A stretch of 64,000 nucleotides of DNA from CAJBVW01 sp964457335 (GTDB taxonomy: Bacteria; Myxococcota_A; UBA796; SXON01), in the NCBI GenBank assembly GCA_964457335.1, contig CAYWGD010000001.1, positions 62,001-126,000 on the forward strand, read 5' to 3'. Below, in pieces: positions 17,691 through 25,229 of the stretch. A program made the translations under genes and the position numbers. Position 1 is the first letter of the stretch. Each line of letters starts with the position of its first letter. The notes below the pieces were generated by a model that was not told the origin of the DNA, did not search any database, and saw nothing but the letters and a program-made list of their open reading frames with translations.

Positions 17691-17740
17691 CAGGACGGGG
17701 GGCGTTGCGGGGGGCTCGCCCCCCGCCCCATGAAGAACCA
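17691..17740 (-). repeat. 3'-end palindromic repeat, copy 2
   Basis: On the minus strand: GGTTCTTCATGGGGC, stem GGGGGG/CCCCCC around CGAG, then GCAACGCCCCCC and GTCCTG. It lies about 23 nt after the stop of the minus-strand DUF2007-like gene and has that gene's orientation. It occupies most of the gap to the YHS lipoprotein gene. Confidence 0.75.
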
Positions 17741-17762
17741 GGCCCGAACTACGCGAGAGGCT

Positions 17763-18083
17763 TCAGGAAGTCTGCTCGTCCAGCGCCGCGCCGCAGCTCC
17801 AGCAGAGCTCGAAGGCGGGCGGGTTCTCCTCGCCGCAGCGGGGGCAGCGGCGGGGCTCGCCCTCGCCGGCGGCGTCCACCTCGGCGAGGAGCGCGGCGGC
17901 GGCTTCGGCCTGCGCGGTGATGACCCAGACCTCCAGCCGCGCGTCCACGAAGGGGATCTCCCCGGCCAACGGCGCGCGGGACTCGCCGCGGAGCTCGGCG
18001 GTCAGCCCGGCGTGGAGCAGCTCGTTGAGCGCGAGGTGGGCTTCCGGGAGCGTGCGGAAGCTCTTGAGGCGGGTCCAGTTCAT
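17763..18083 (-). CDS. DUF2007-like protein with C-terminal zinc ribbon
   Basis: A 106-residue soluble protein. The N-terminal 70 residues (LKSFRTLPEAHLALNELLHA, then a VWVI strand) match the DUF2007 'signal transducing' fold, a small alpha-beta domain that resembles PII-type regulators. A C-terminal zinc ribbon follows: CPRCGEENPPAFELCWSCG, two CxxC knuckles. The role is unknown. It sits 39 nt upstream of the SagB-like gene on the same strand order (that gene lies at lower activity, starting further right), so co-transcription from the SagB-like gene is possible. Confidence 0.72.
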   Translation of the reverse strand: MNWTRLKSFRTLPEAHLALNELLHAGLTAELRGESRAPLAGEIPFVDARLEVWVITAQAEAAAALLAEVDAAGEGEPRRCPRCGEENPPAFELCWSCGAALDEQTS

Positions 18084-18122
18084 CGCGGGCGCGCCCCGTA
18101 ACCGGTCTCGCCCCTCCCGCGG

Positions 18123-19733
18123 TCAGCCCGCGAGGTGCGCGTAGGGATCGAGGGTCCGGAGGCGCGGGTCGTCGACGGGCCCCCCGACGGTGAAGTGGTA
18201 GAGCGTCCGCCAGCCGCTGGTCGGGGCGATCCCGAGGACGTGGTGGGTGTCCTCGTCGAAGAAGCAGCCGATGCCCGTGCCGCGGAGCCCGTCGCTCTCG
18301 GCCTCGAGGTAGAGCGCCTGGCCGACGGCGCCGGCCTCCCAGTGCAGCCGCCGGTAGAACCACGCCCCGTGCGCCCCGAGGCCCCCGACGAGGTCCCCGA
18401 GCATCGCGACCGCGAAGGCGCCCGACCCGGCGATGGCCTGGCCGCAGGAGACGTGCGCGGCGAGCCCGCGTACGTCGGCCCTGTCGAGGCGGTAGAGGGG
18501 GAGGTCGGGCTCGACGGCCTCCCAGGCGAAGCGCGCGGCGAGGGCGTCCCGGAGGGGAGCGAGGGCGTCGGGTGAGCGGACGAGCGCGTAGATCCCGGGC
18601 TCCAGCCCCTCCACGCGGTGCACGAAGAGGGCGAGGTGGATCGCGGGCGCCCAGGGGAGGGGATCGAAGGGGGGCCCGCCGGGGAGCAGCCGGGCGACGG
18701 TGCGCAGGAAGGCGGCGCGGGAGAGGCCGGTCTGCCCGTCCATGTCGACGGCGCTCCGGCGCTGGCGGACGAGCGCGCCGAGCCGGGCCGGGCGGTCCGC
18801 GAGCGCGCGGGTGGCGGGCGGAGCGGGGGACCAGAACTTCTCCTTCGGTGGCGAGAGCTTGCGGGTGCTCTCCTCGACCGCTTCGAGGATCGGCCAGGCC
18901 TGGTGCTCCGCGGAGAGGCGGTTCGGCGTCCCGGCGAAGGCGGTCGGCGCCTCGACGAGGCGCCAGTGTCGCCACTGGGGGAGGGGGAAGCCGGCCCCGG
19001 CGGGGAAGACGGCGAGGAGGCACTCGGGCACGTCCGACTCGGGGCCGGCGGGGCCGTCTACGCCGAGCAGCCGGGCGATCGGCGCGTCGGGGACGCTCTC
19101 CAGCACGCGGACGGTCCAGCCGAGGCCGGCGGCGGCGAGCGAGACGGCCGCGATCGCGTGCCCCACGTCGTGCTGGCAGTAGCGGAACGCGCGCTCGCCG
19201 TATTTCCAGGCCTCGCGCCACACGATGGACGTGAGCCCCACGAGGACCGCGTCGCGGGGCAGATCGGAGGCGACGCGCGCCCACCCGGGGAGGCTCGCCC
19301 GGCGCTCGAGCCCGTGCAGGTAGGGGCTGTAGTGCCACACACCGGGAGCGTCGGAGACGCCGTCGACGGCCCCGCAGACGAGCCAGCCCTCGGTGGGGTG
19401 CAGGTTCCCGCTCGACGGGTTCACGCGGAGCGACCAGCGGGTGCCGCCGGCCTCCTTCCACGCGGAGAGCGCGAGCGAGTCGAGGAAGAGCCGGGAGATC
19501 GACGCCCAGCCCAGGGGCGCCGGCGCGGGGAGGCGGCCCTCCCGCACGGCGTCGTAGGCGGGGTCCGGGCCGCCGGGCTCGCGGTCGAGCAGCACGACCG
19601 GGGCGCCCTCGTAGCGCCGGAAGGGGTCGGGCTGCGAGTCCCAGTCGAGCCAGCCGAGCGAGCGCGCCCAGGCGCCGGGCGCGTGGCGCGTGCGCTGGTG
19701 GTAGCCGACGGTGGTGGCGACGGGGTCGGTCAT
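18123..19733 (-). CDS. SagB/nitroreductase-type oxidoreductase, double domain
   Basis: A 536-residue FMN-type oxidoreductase. The N-terminal half contains the SagB-typical RVNPSSGNLHPTEGWLV, GVWHYSPYLHGLERR and YCQHDVGHAI. The C-terminal half repeats the nitroreductase fold, with RLHWEAGAVGQALYLEAE and TGIGCFFDEDTHHVLG. SagB enzymes oxidise azolines to azoles in thiazole/oxazole-modified peptides, but stand-alone SagB-like proteins of this double size are common in bacteria without peptide clusters. No SagC/SagD (YcaO) or precursor gene is visible here, so a peptide-modifying role is unsupported. ATG at 19733 is the start; it diverges from the phosphatase gene 73 nt away. Confidence 0.8.
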   Translation of the reverse strand: MTDPVATTVGYHQRTRHAPGAWARSLGWLDWDSQPDPFRRYEGAPVVLLDREPGGPDPAYDAVREGRLPAPAPLGWASISRLFLDSLALSAWKEAGGTRWSLRVNPSSGNLHPTEGWLVCGAVDGVSDAPGVWHYSPYLHGLERRASLPGWARVASDLPRDAVLVGLTSIVWREAWKYGERAFRYCQHDVGHAIAAVSLAAAGLGWTVRVLESVPDAPIARLLGVDGPAGPESDVPECLLAVFPAGAGFPLPQWRHWRLVEAPTAFAGTPNRLSAEHQAWPILEAVEESTRKLSPPKEKFWSPAPPATRALADRPARLGALVRQRRSAVDMDGQTGLSRAAFLRTVARLLPGGPPFDPLPWAPAIHLALFVHRVEGLEPGIYALVRSPDALAPLRDALAARFAWEAVEPDLPLYRLDRADVRGLAAHVSCGQAIAGSGAFAVAMLGDLVGGLGAHGAWFYRRLHWEAGAVGQALYLEAESDGLRGTGIGCFFDEDTHHVLGIAPTSGWRTLYHFTVGGPVDDPRLRTLDPYAHLAG

Positions 19734-19806
19734 GCCGGCCGCTATCCGCTCCCGCGGCTCGGCGGGGGCTGGTGTATCGTTCGCGTGACGAAGCGGAAGC
19801 AGCACC

Positions 19807-21795
19807 ATGACCCTCCTCCTCGCGATGCTCGCCTGCACCGGAAAAGAGCCGGCGGACGACGGGCCGATCCCGTGCCTCGGCTGTGACGACACGGCCCCGG
19901 ACACCGACGGCGAGACCGGCGACACGACCGAAACCGACACCGACGAGACCGGCGACACGGACACCGGCGAGACCGCCGAGACCGACACCCACACCGGCGA
20001 GACCGGCGAGACGGCCACGCCCGCCGAGCCGCCGCGCGTGATCCTGTTCGTGGGCGACGGCATGGGCTTCCCCCACGTCGAGGGCGGCGGGCTCTACGCC
20101 TACGGCTCCTCCGGCTCGCTCGTCATGGAGTCCTTGCCCTACGCGGGGCGGCTCCTCACGGCGTCGCTGACCGGGATCACCGACTCCGCCGCCGGTGCCA
20201 CGGCGCTCTCCACCGGGCACAAGACCTGGAACAACGTGGTCGCGATGGACGGCGACTACGCCGAGCTGACGACGGTGCTGGAGGAGGCCCGCGCCCGTGG
20301 CCTCGCCACCGGCGTCGTGACGACGGACGCGCTGACGGGCGCCACGCCGGCCTCGTTCTTCGCGCACGTCGAGAGCCGCGGCGACAAGCTCGAGATCGCG
20401 CAGCAGCTCGCCGCCGATCCGCCCGACGTCGTGCTCGGCGGCGGGATGAACGACCTCGAGGAGGCCTTCGCCGGCGTCGACGTGCAGATGGTGACGACGC
20501 GGAGCGAGCTCTACGCGACCACGCCCGACGGGCGGCCGTTCGTGGGCGTGTTCGCGGCGGAGACCTTCCCGTACGTGGTCGACGGCTACTTCGATCAGCC
20601 GACGCTCGCCGAGATGACCACGTTCGCGCTGGACATCCTCGACGATCACCCCGACGGCTTCTTCCTCGTCGTCGAGGGCGCGCGCATCGACCACGCGAGC
20701 CACGGCAACGACGGCGACAAGGTGCACCAGGAGACCGCGTCCCTCGACGAGGCCGTGGCGGCGGCCGTGTCGTGGGCCGACGCGGGCGCGTACGACCCGA
20801 CGCTGCTCGTGACCGCCGACCACGAGTGCGGCGGGCTCGACGTGTCGGGCGGCGGGACGGCCGGCACGGTGCCCGACAGCGCGTGGCGGTGGGGCAACCA
20901 CACCAACGCGGACGTGCCCGTGTTCGGCCGGGGCCCCTTCGCGGACACGATCGACGGGCAGCGGATCGACAACACCTGGGTCCACGCCGTGCTCGCCGCC
21001 GCGGTGACGGGCGCGAGCGCGGTGACCGCGCCGGTCGAGAGCCTGCTCGTGGACGGCCGCACGACGGACCTGGGCGCCGCCGTGACGACGCAGAGCTGGG
21101 AGACGAGCTTCGGGGTCGGCTACAACCAGCTCGACGCGCTGCGGATCACCGCGGACGAAGAGGCGCTCTGGGTGGGCGTGGACGGCGTGTTCGAGTTCGG
21201 CGAGAACGCCGTGCTCCTCCTCGTGGACGTGGACTACGGCGCGGGCACCGGCCTCGGCGCCGAGGACGTCACGCTCGAGGACGACAACGGCGAGCTCGAC
21301 AGCGTGATCACGGCGATGCCCTACACCTCGGGCGTCGACGGCATGGGCTTCGACCTCGTATTCGCGTCGGTGGGCGCCCAGGAGATCGAGCTCGGCGACC
21401 TCTCCGACGTGGCCGGCCTCCGCGGGCTCCCCGGCGAGTGGGGCGCCTCCGACGACTACTGGTGGCTGCTCGGCGTCAGCAACTTCGACGACGGGAACGT
21501 CGCGGGGGACGACGCGGCGGTCGACGCGGGCGCGACCGGCCTCACCGAGAACGGGTGGGAGCTGCGCATCCGCTGGGACTCGATCTACGGCTCCGGGCTC
21601 CCGACGGACGGGCTGTCGATCGCGGTCGTGGCGGTCCTCGCCAACGGAGACGGGTCCTACGCGAGCAACCAGGCGCTGCCGTCGCTCTCGAGCGATGCCG
21701 AGCCGGGAACCAGCGTCGTCCTGCTGGAGTCCGCGGTGCTCCTCGAGGTGGACGCGAGCGGCGTCCCGCGGGGGGCGGCGACCGTCGTCCCCTGA
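19807..21795 (+). CDS. PhoA-family alkaline phosphatase lipoprotein
   Basis: A 662-residue exported phosphatase. A very short leader (MTLLLAMLAC, Cys10) and an acidic Asp/Thr/Glu spacer precede the enzyme. Active-site elements are all present: VGDGMGF (Asp84), TDSAAGATALSTG with nucleophile Ser127, VEGARIDHASHGND, TADHECGG and WGNHTNADVPVFG. So it should hydrolyse phosphate monoesters in the periplasm or on the cell surface. After about residue 420 there is an extra beta-rich C-terminal domain of roughly 240 residues (FGVGYNQLDALRITADEEAL), probably a binding or attachment module. No upstream in-frame start exists, because a TGA lies 21 nt before the ATG, so the short leader is real. Confidence 0.87.
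   Translation: MTLLLAMLACTGKEPADDGPIPCLGCDDTAPDTDGETGDTTETDTDETGDTDTGETAETDTHTGETGETATPAEPPRVILFVGDGMGFPHVEGGGLYAYGSSGSLVMESLPYAGRLLTASLTGITDSAAGATALSTGHKTWNNVVAMDGDYAELTTVLEEARARGLATGVVTTDALTGATPASFFAHVESRGDKLEIAQQLAADPPDVVLGGGMNDLEEAFAGVDVQMVTTRSELYATTPDGRPFVGVFAAETFPYVVDGYFDQPTLAEMTTFALDILDDHPDGFFLVVEGARIDHASHGNDGDKVHQETASLDEAVAAAVSWADAGAYDPTLLVTADHECGGLDVSGGGTAGTVPDSAWRWGNHTNADVPVFGRGPFADTIDGQRIDNTWVHAVLAAAVTGASAVTAPVESLLVDGRTTDLGAAVTTQSWETSFGVGYNQLDALRITADEEALWVGVDGVFEFGENAVLLLVDVDYGAGTGLGAEDVTLEDDNGELDSVITAMPYTSGVDGMGFDLVFASVGAQEIELGDLSDVAGLRGLPGEWGASDDYWWLLGVSNFDDGNVAGDDAAVDAGATGLTENGWELRIRWDSIYGSGLPTDGLSIAVVAVLANGDGSYASNQALPSLSSDAEPGTSVVLLESAVLLEVDASGVPRGAATVVP
19885..20016 (+). repeat. 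Asp/Thr/Glu/Gly-rich low-complexity linker (copy 3)
   Basis: GACACC, GAGACC and GGCGAG units encode TETDTDETGDTDTGETAETD and similar sequence between the lipid anchor and the phosphatase domain. It is the longest of the three such linkers in the window. Confidence 0.8.
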
Positions 21796-21896
21796 CCCGC
21801 CGGAGGCCCCCGCGGCATCGACGCGAGAGGGCCTCGGGGCCGTTGCGCCGGGGCGTCGGACGTGTGACGCTCGGCCCCGACGAGGAGCGCCGCACC

Positions 21897-22841
21897 ATGT
21901 ATCTGGAACTCCGTGTCTTCCACGGGAACGCCAACCCCAAGCTCGCCCGGGCGATCTGCGAGGCGCTGGGCGAGGTCCCGGGGAACGCCCGCGTCAGCCG
22001 CTTCTCCGACGGAGAGGTCCAGGTCGAGATCGACGACAACGTGCGCGGCCGGGACGTGTTCATCGTCCAGCCCACGTCTTCGCCTGCGAACGACCACCTG
22101 ATGGAGCTCCTCATCATGGTCGACGCCTGCAAGCGCGCGTCGGCCGGCCGCATCACCGCGGTCATCCCGTACTACGGCTACTCCCGCCAGGATCGGAAGG
22201 TCGCCCCCCGCGCGCCGATCACGGCCAAGCTCATCGCGGACCTGCTCACGGCCGCGGGCGTGGACCGGGTCCTCACGATGGACCTGCACGCCGGGCAGAT
22301 CCAGGGCTTCTTCGACATCCCGGTCGACAACCTCTACGCGGGGCCGGCGCTGCGCGCCTATGTCGCCGCCACGCTTCCCACGAGCAGCGCGGTCATCGTC
22401 TCCCCGGACGCGGGCGGCGTGGAGCGCGCGCGCTCCTACGCGAAGCCGCTCGGCTGCGGGCTCGCCATCATCGACAAGCGCCGCTCCGGCCCGAACCAGG
22501 CCGAGGCGCTCCACATCATCGGCGACGTGCGGGACAAGGACGCGATCATCGTCGACGACATGATCGACACCGCCGGCACGCTCGTGAAGGCCGCGGCCGC
22601 GCTCAAGGAGAACGGCGCGAGCCGCATCTACGCGGTGGCGACGCACGGGGTGCTCTCGGGGCCCGCCATCGAGCGGATCGAGGCGAGCTCGATCGAGCGC
22701 GTGATCATCACCGACACCATCCCGCTCTCGCCCGAGACGCAGAGCTGCGCGAAGATCGGCGTCGTTTCGGTCGCGCCGATGTTCGCCGAGGCGATCTCGT
22801 CGATCCACTCGCACACGTCGGTCACGCGCCTGTTCCGCTGA
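21897..22841 (+). CDS. prs: Ribose-phosphate pyrophosphokinase
   Basis: A 314-residue cytoplasmic enzyme making PRPP from ribose 5-phosphate and ATP for nucleotide, His and Trp synthesis. Signatures: VSRFSDGEVQVEI and FIVQPT at the N terminus, YYGYSRQDRK, TMDLHAGQIQGFFD (His131) and the PRPP loop VDDMIDTAGT (219-228). The length equals the bacterial class I enzymes. ATG at 21897. It lies upstream of rplY and pth, an arrangement common in bacteria (prs-rplY-pth), but a separate promoter is visible between prs and rplY. Confidence 0.97.
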   Translation: MYLELRVFHGNANPKLARAICEALGEVPGNARVSRFSDGEVQVEIDDNVRGRDVFIVQPTSSPANDHLMELLIMVDACKRASAGRITAVIPYYGYSRQDRKVAPRAPITAKLIADLLTAAGVDRVLTMDLHAGQIQGFFDIPVDNLYAGPALRAYVAATLPTSSAVIVSPDAGGVERARSYAKPLGCGLAIIDKRRSGPNQAEALHIIGDVRDKDAIIVDDMIDTAGTLVKAAAALKENGASRIYAVATHGVLSGPAIERIEASSIERVIITDTIPLSPETQSCAKIGVVSVAPMFAEAISSIHSHTSVTRLFR

Positions 22842-22880
22842 GGCGTCGGGCGGGCGCGCGCCCGTGCCGCTGCCCAGGTC

Positions 22881-22908
22881 TTGACGCTGCGGACCTGCTC
22901 GGCTAAGG
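22881..22908 (+). promoter_or_regulatory. Sigma-70-like promoter and leader upstream of rplY
   Basis: TTGACG (22881-22886) and TAAGGG or CTAAGG about 16-17 nt later form a sigma-70-like promoter. Transcription from here would give a GC-rich leader of roughly 170 nt before the rplY ATG. The leader (to 23083) has short complementary G- and C-runs that could fold, but I recognise no tRNA or known riboswitch in it. Confidence 0.5.
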
Positions 22909-23083
22909 GGCGGCGGCTCCGGTGGGGTCTACGCCCTGCCGGTCCGCGCACCGGTCCCCCGTTCTTTCGAACCAGGGGGGCCCGACGTCCACGGTGCGAA
23001 CATCCTTCGGGGTGTGGTCCGGCTTGCCGGGGCGACGGACGTCCCTGCCCACCCCCCCGGACCTCCTCGTCCTGGAGAACTCG

Positions 23084-23680
23084 ATGGAAAGCCTCATCCT
23101 CAACGCCACGTCGCGCGAAGGCACCGGCAAGGGCGTCGCGCGCAAGGCGCGCCAGGCCGGCCGCACGCCGGGCGTGCTGTACCGCGCCGGCGGCTCCGCC
23201 ACCCCGGTCAGCTTCGATCTCGCCGAGCTCGCGACGATCTTCCGCAAGACGGCCGACCCCAACACGCTCGTCTCCGTGAAGGTCGAGGGCGCCGGTGAGC
23301 GCCACTGCCTCATCCGCGAGATCCAGCGCGACCCGGTGTCCCGCGGCGTGCTCCACGTCGACTTCTACGAGGTCGACAAGGACTACGTGGTCACGGTCGA
23401 CGTGGCCCTCGTCCTCACCGGCCGCGCCGCCGGCACCCGCGCGGGCGGCACGCTCCGCCAGCTGGTGCGCTCCGTGACGGTGCAGTGCGCCGCCGGCTCG
23501 ATCCCGAAGAGCGTCGAGATCGACGTCACGCCGCTCGAGGTCGGGCAGTTCCTCAAGGTCTCGCAGGTGCCGGCGCCCGCGGGCGTCAAGGTCCTCTTCG
23601 CGCGCGACTACAACGTCGCGACCGTCGAGGGCAAGCGCACCGCCCGCGACGAGGCGCCCGCGGCTGAGAAGAAGGCCTGA
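23084..23680 (+). CDS. rplY: 50S ribosomal protein bL25 (Ctc/TL5 form)
   Basis: A 198-residue, two-domain form of bL25 (general stress protein Ctc, TL5), which binds 5S rRNA. The N-terminal domain has TSREGTGKGVARKARQAGR and TPGVLYRAGG. The C-terminal beta domain includes VPVxLTGxAxG-type sequence (VALVLTGRAAGTRAGGTLRQ) and IPKSVEIDVTPLEVGQFLKV. ATG at 23084 follows GGAG with good spacing, so the open frame further upstream is not coding. The stop overlaps the pth start by one base (TGATG). Confidence 0.95.
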   Translation: MESLILNATSREGTGKGVARKARQAGRTPGVLYRAGGSATPVSFDLAELATIFRKTADPNTLVSVKVEGAGERHCLIREIQRDPVSRGVLHVDFYEVDKDYVVTVDVALVLTGRAAGTRAGGTLRQLVRSVTVQCAAGSIPKSVEIDVTPLEVGQFLKVSQVPAPAGVKVLFARDYNVATVEGKRTARDEAPAAEKKA

Positions 23681-24249
23681 TGCACCTCGTGGTCGGCCTG
23701 GGGAACCCCGGGGCGCGCTACGCCCGGACCCGACACAACGTCGGGTTCCTGGTCGTGGAGCGGCTCGCGGCCCGCGCCGGCGCTGCCGTGGAGAAGAAGC
23801 TCTTCGGCGCGCTGGTGGGGGACGGGGCCCTGGTCGGCACGAAGGTGATGTTCGCGATGCCCCAGCAGTTCATGAACGTGTCGGGCCAGCCGGTCGCGTC
23901 GATCCTCGGCTTCTACAAGATCGCCAAGGAAGACATGATCGTCGTGCACGACGACATGGACCTGCCCTTCGGCCGCCTGCGCGTCCGCGTCGGCGGTGGC
24001 CACGGCGGGCACAACGGGATTCGCGACATCCAGCGCCTCGTCGGCCCCGAGTTCGTCCGCGTGCGCGTCGGCATCGGCCGCCCGCCCGAGAAGATGGACC
24101 CGGCCGACTACGTGCTCTCCGGGTGGACCCCCACCGAGAGCAAGGACCTCGATTCCGTGCTGGACACCGTCGCGGACGCCGTGGAGAGCGTCGTCCGGGT
24201 CGGCGTCACCCAGACCATGAACACCTTCAACGCGGCTCCGTCCGCGTAG
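23680..24249 (+). CDS. pth: Peptidyl-tRNA hydrolase
   Basis: A 189-residue enzyme that releases peptides from stalled peptidyl-tRNA. Motifs: VVGLGNPGARYARTRHNVGF with the catalytic His19, MPQQFMNVSGQPV, VVHDDMDLPFGRLRVR and GGGHGGHNGIRDI, all in the usual positions and at the usual length. Its ATG overlaps the rplY TGA by one base, so translation is coupled. It belongs to the translation and replication block rplY-pth-rpsF-rplI-dnaB. Confidence 0.96.
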   Translation: MHLVVGLGNPGARYARTRHNVGFLVVERLAARAGAAVEKKLFGALVGDGALVGTKVMFAMPQQFMNVSGQPVASILGFYKIAKEDMIVVHDDMDLPFGRLRVRVGGGHGGHNGIRDIQRLVGPEFVRVRVGIGRPPEKMDPADYVLSGWTPTESKDLDSVLDTVADAVESVVRVGVTQTMNTFNAAPSA

Positions 24250-24305
24250 AACCTCCGCGGGAGCGGCCCGGCTGCTCCCCTCCCCATCGCCCAGGTGGAG
24301 GCACC

Positions 24306-24758
24306 TTGATCCTCAACGAGTACGAGACCATCTACATCGCCCGCCCCGACCTCACCGACGACGTGATGACCAAGATCACGTCCCGGTTCGAGCAGGTGAT
24401 CACCGGCAACAGCGGCACCATCCTCGTGAGCGAGGACTGGGGCAAGCGCAAGCTGGCCTACGTCATCAGCAAGCACCAGCGCGGGCACTACATCTACCTC
24501 AACTACGTCGGCCCCTCGGCCCTCGTGGCCGAGGTCGAGCGCAACCTCGGCCTCGAGGACCAGCTCCTCCGCTTCCTCACCGTGAAGCTCGAGGACGCGG
24601 TCGAGATCGAGGCCCGTCGCGCCCTGGCCGAGGAGCGCAAGCGCCTCCGCGCCGAGCGGATGGCCGCGCTCAAGGCCGAGGAAGAGGCCGAGGCCCGGTA
24701 CCGCGCCGAGGCCGAGGAAGCCGAGGACGACCTCCTCGCCGTCGAGACCGACGACTAA
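24306..24758 (+). CDS. rpsF: 30S ribosomal protein bS6
   Basis: A 150-residue bS6 homologue that binds 16S rRNA together with bS18. Seen: YETIYIARPDLTDD at the N terminus, EDWGKRKLAYVISKHQRGHY, IYLNYVG and LRFLTVKLED. The tail after about residue 100 is a charged Glu/Arg/Ala helix (EEERKRLRAERM-like), longer than in E. coli. The start is TTG at 24306 behind GGAGG (24297-24301). rpsR (bS18), normally the next gene, is not present between rpsF and rplI here. Confidence 0.93.
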   Translation: MILNEYETIYIARPDLTDDVMTKITSRFEQVITGNSGTILVSEDWGKRKLAYVISKHQRGHYIYLNYVGPSALVAEVERNLGLEDQLLRFLTVKLEDAVEIEARRALAEERKRLRAERMAALKAEEEAEARYRAEAEEAEDDLLAVETDD

Positions 24759-24782
24759 ACCCGAGAACCGACGGAGTCCCCC

Positions 24783-25226
24783 ATGAAGGTCATCCTCCAG
24801 GAAGATGTCGCCAACCTCGGCAGCACCGGCCAGGTGGTCGAGGTCGCCGACGGCTTCGGCCGCAACTACCTCCTCCCCCGCAGCCTCGCGGTGCTCGCCG
24901 ACGAGCGCAACACCCGCCGCACCGAGCACGTGAAGCGCCTCGCGGCCGCCCGCCAGACCAAGGTCCTCGCCGCCGCCAAGGAGCTCGCGGCCAAGATCTC
25001 GGGCACGGCGGTGTCCATCAAGCGCCAGGCCGGCGCCGAGGACAAGCTGTTCGGCTCGGTCACCAACCAGGACGTGCAGGAGGCCCTCGCGGCCCAGGGC
25101 GTCGAGGTGGACCGCCGCAACATCGTGCTGGCCGAGCCGATCCGCAACATCGGCGTGTTCCAGGTCCCCGTGCGCGTGCACAAGGACGTCGAGGCCAGCG
25201 TCAAGGTCTACGTCATCCGGGCCTGA
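24783..25226 (+). CDS. rplI: 50S ribosomal protein bL9
   Basis: A 147-residue bL9 protein, bound to the base of the L1 stalk. The N-terminal rRNA-binding domain reads MKVILQEDVANLGSTGQVVE, then VADGFGRNYLLPRSLAV, followed by the long connecting helix and the C-terminal domain (DKLFGSVTNQDVQEAL). Full length for the family. ATG at 24783 lies 24 nt after rpsF, with CGGAG upstream. It is followed 3 nt later by dnaB. Confidence 0.97.
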   Translation: MKVILQEDVANLGSTGQVVEVADGFGRNYLLPRSLAVLADERNTRRTEHVKRLAAARQTKVLAAAKELAAKISGTAVSIKRQAGAEDKLFGSVTNQDVQEALAAQGVEVDRRNIVLAEPIRNIGVFQVPVRVHKDVEASVKVYVIRA

Positions 25227-25229
25227 TCG

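Noticed and set aside
18123..19733. A thiazole/oxazole-modified peptide cluster around the SagB-like gene
   Set aside because: No YcaO, E1-like or precursor-peptide gene is seen within 10 kb on either side.
22922..23083. N-terminal extension of rplY from an upstream start
   Set aside because: The extension is unlike bL25, lies over a promoter and leader, and ATG 23084 has a good ribosome-binding site and the family-typical start.
22842..23083. A tRNA gene between prs and rplY
   Set aside because: The region has G/C-rich stems but no T-loop (GTTCGAATC-like) or anticodon-arm pattern that I could fold as a cloverleaf.
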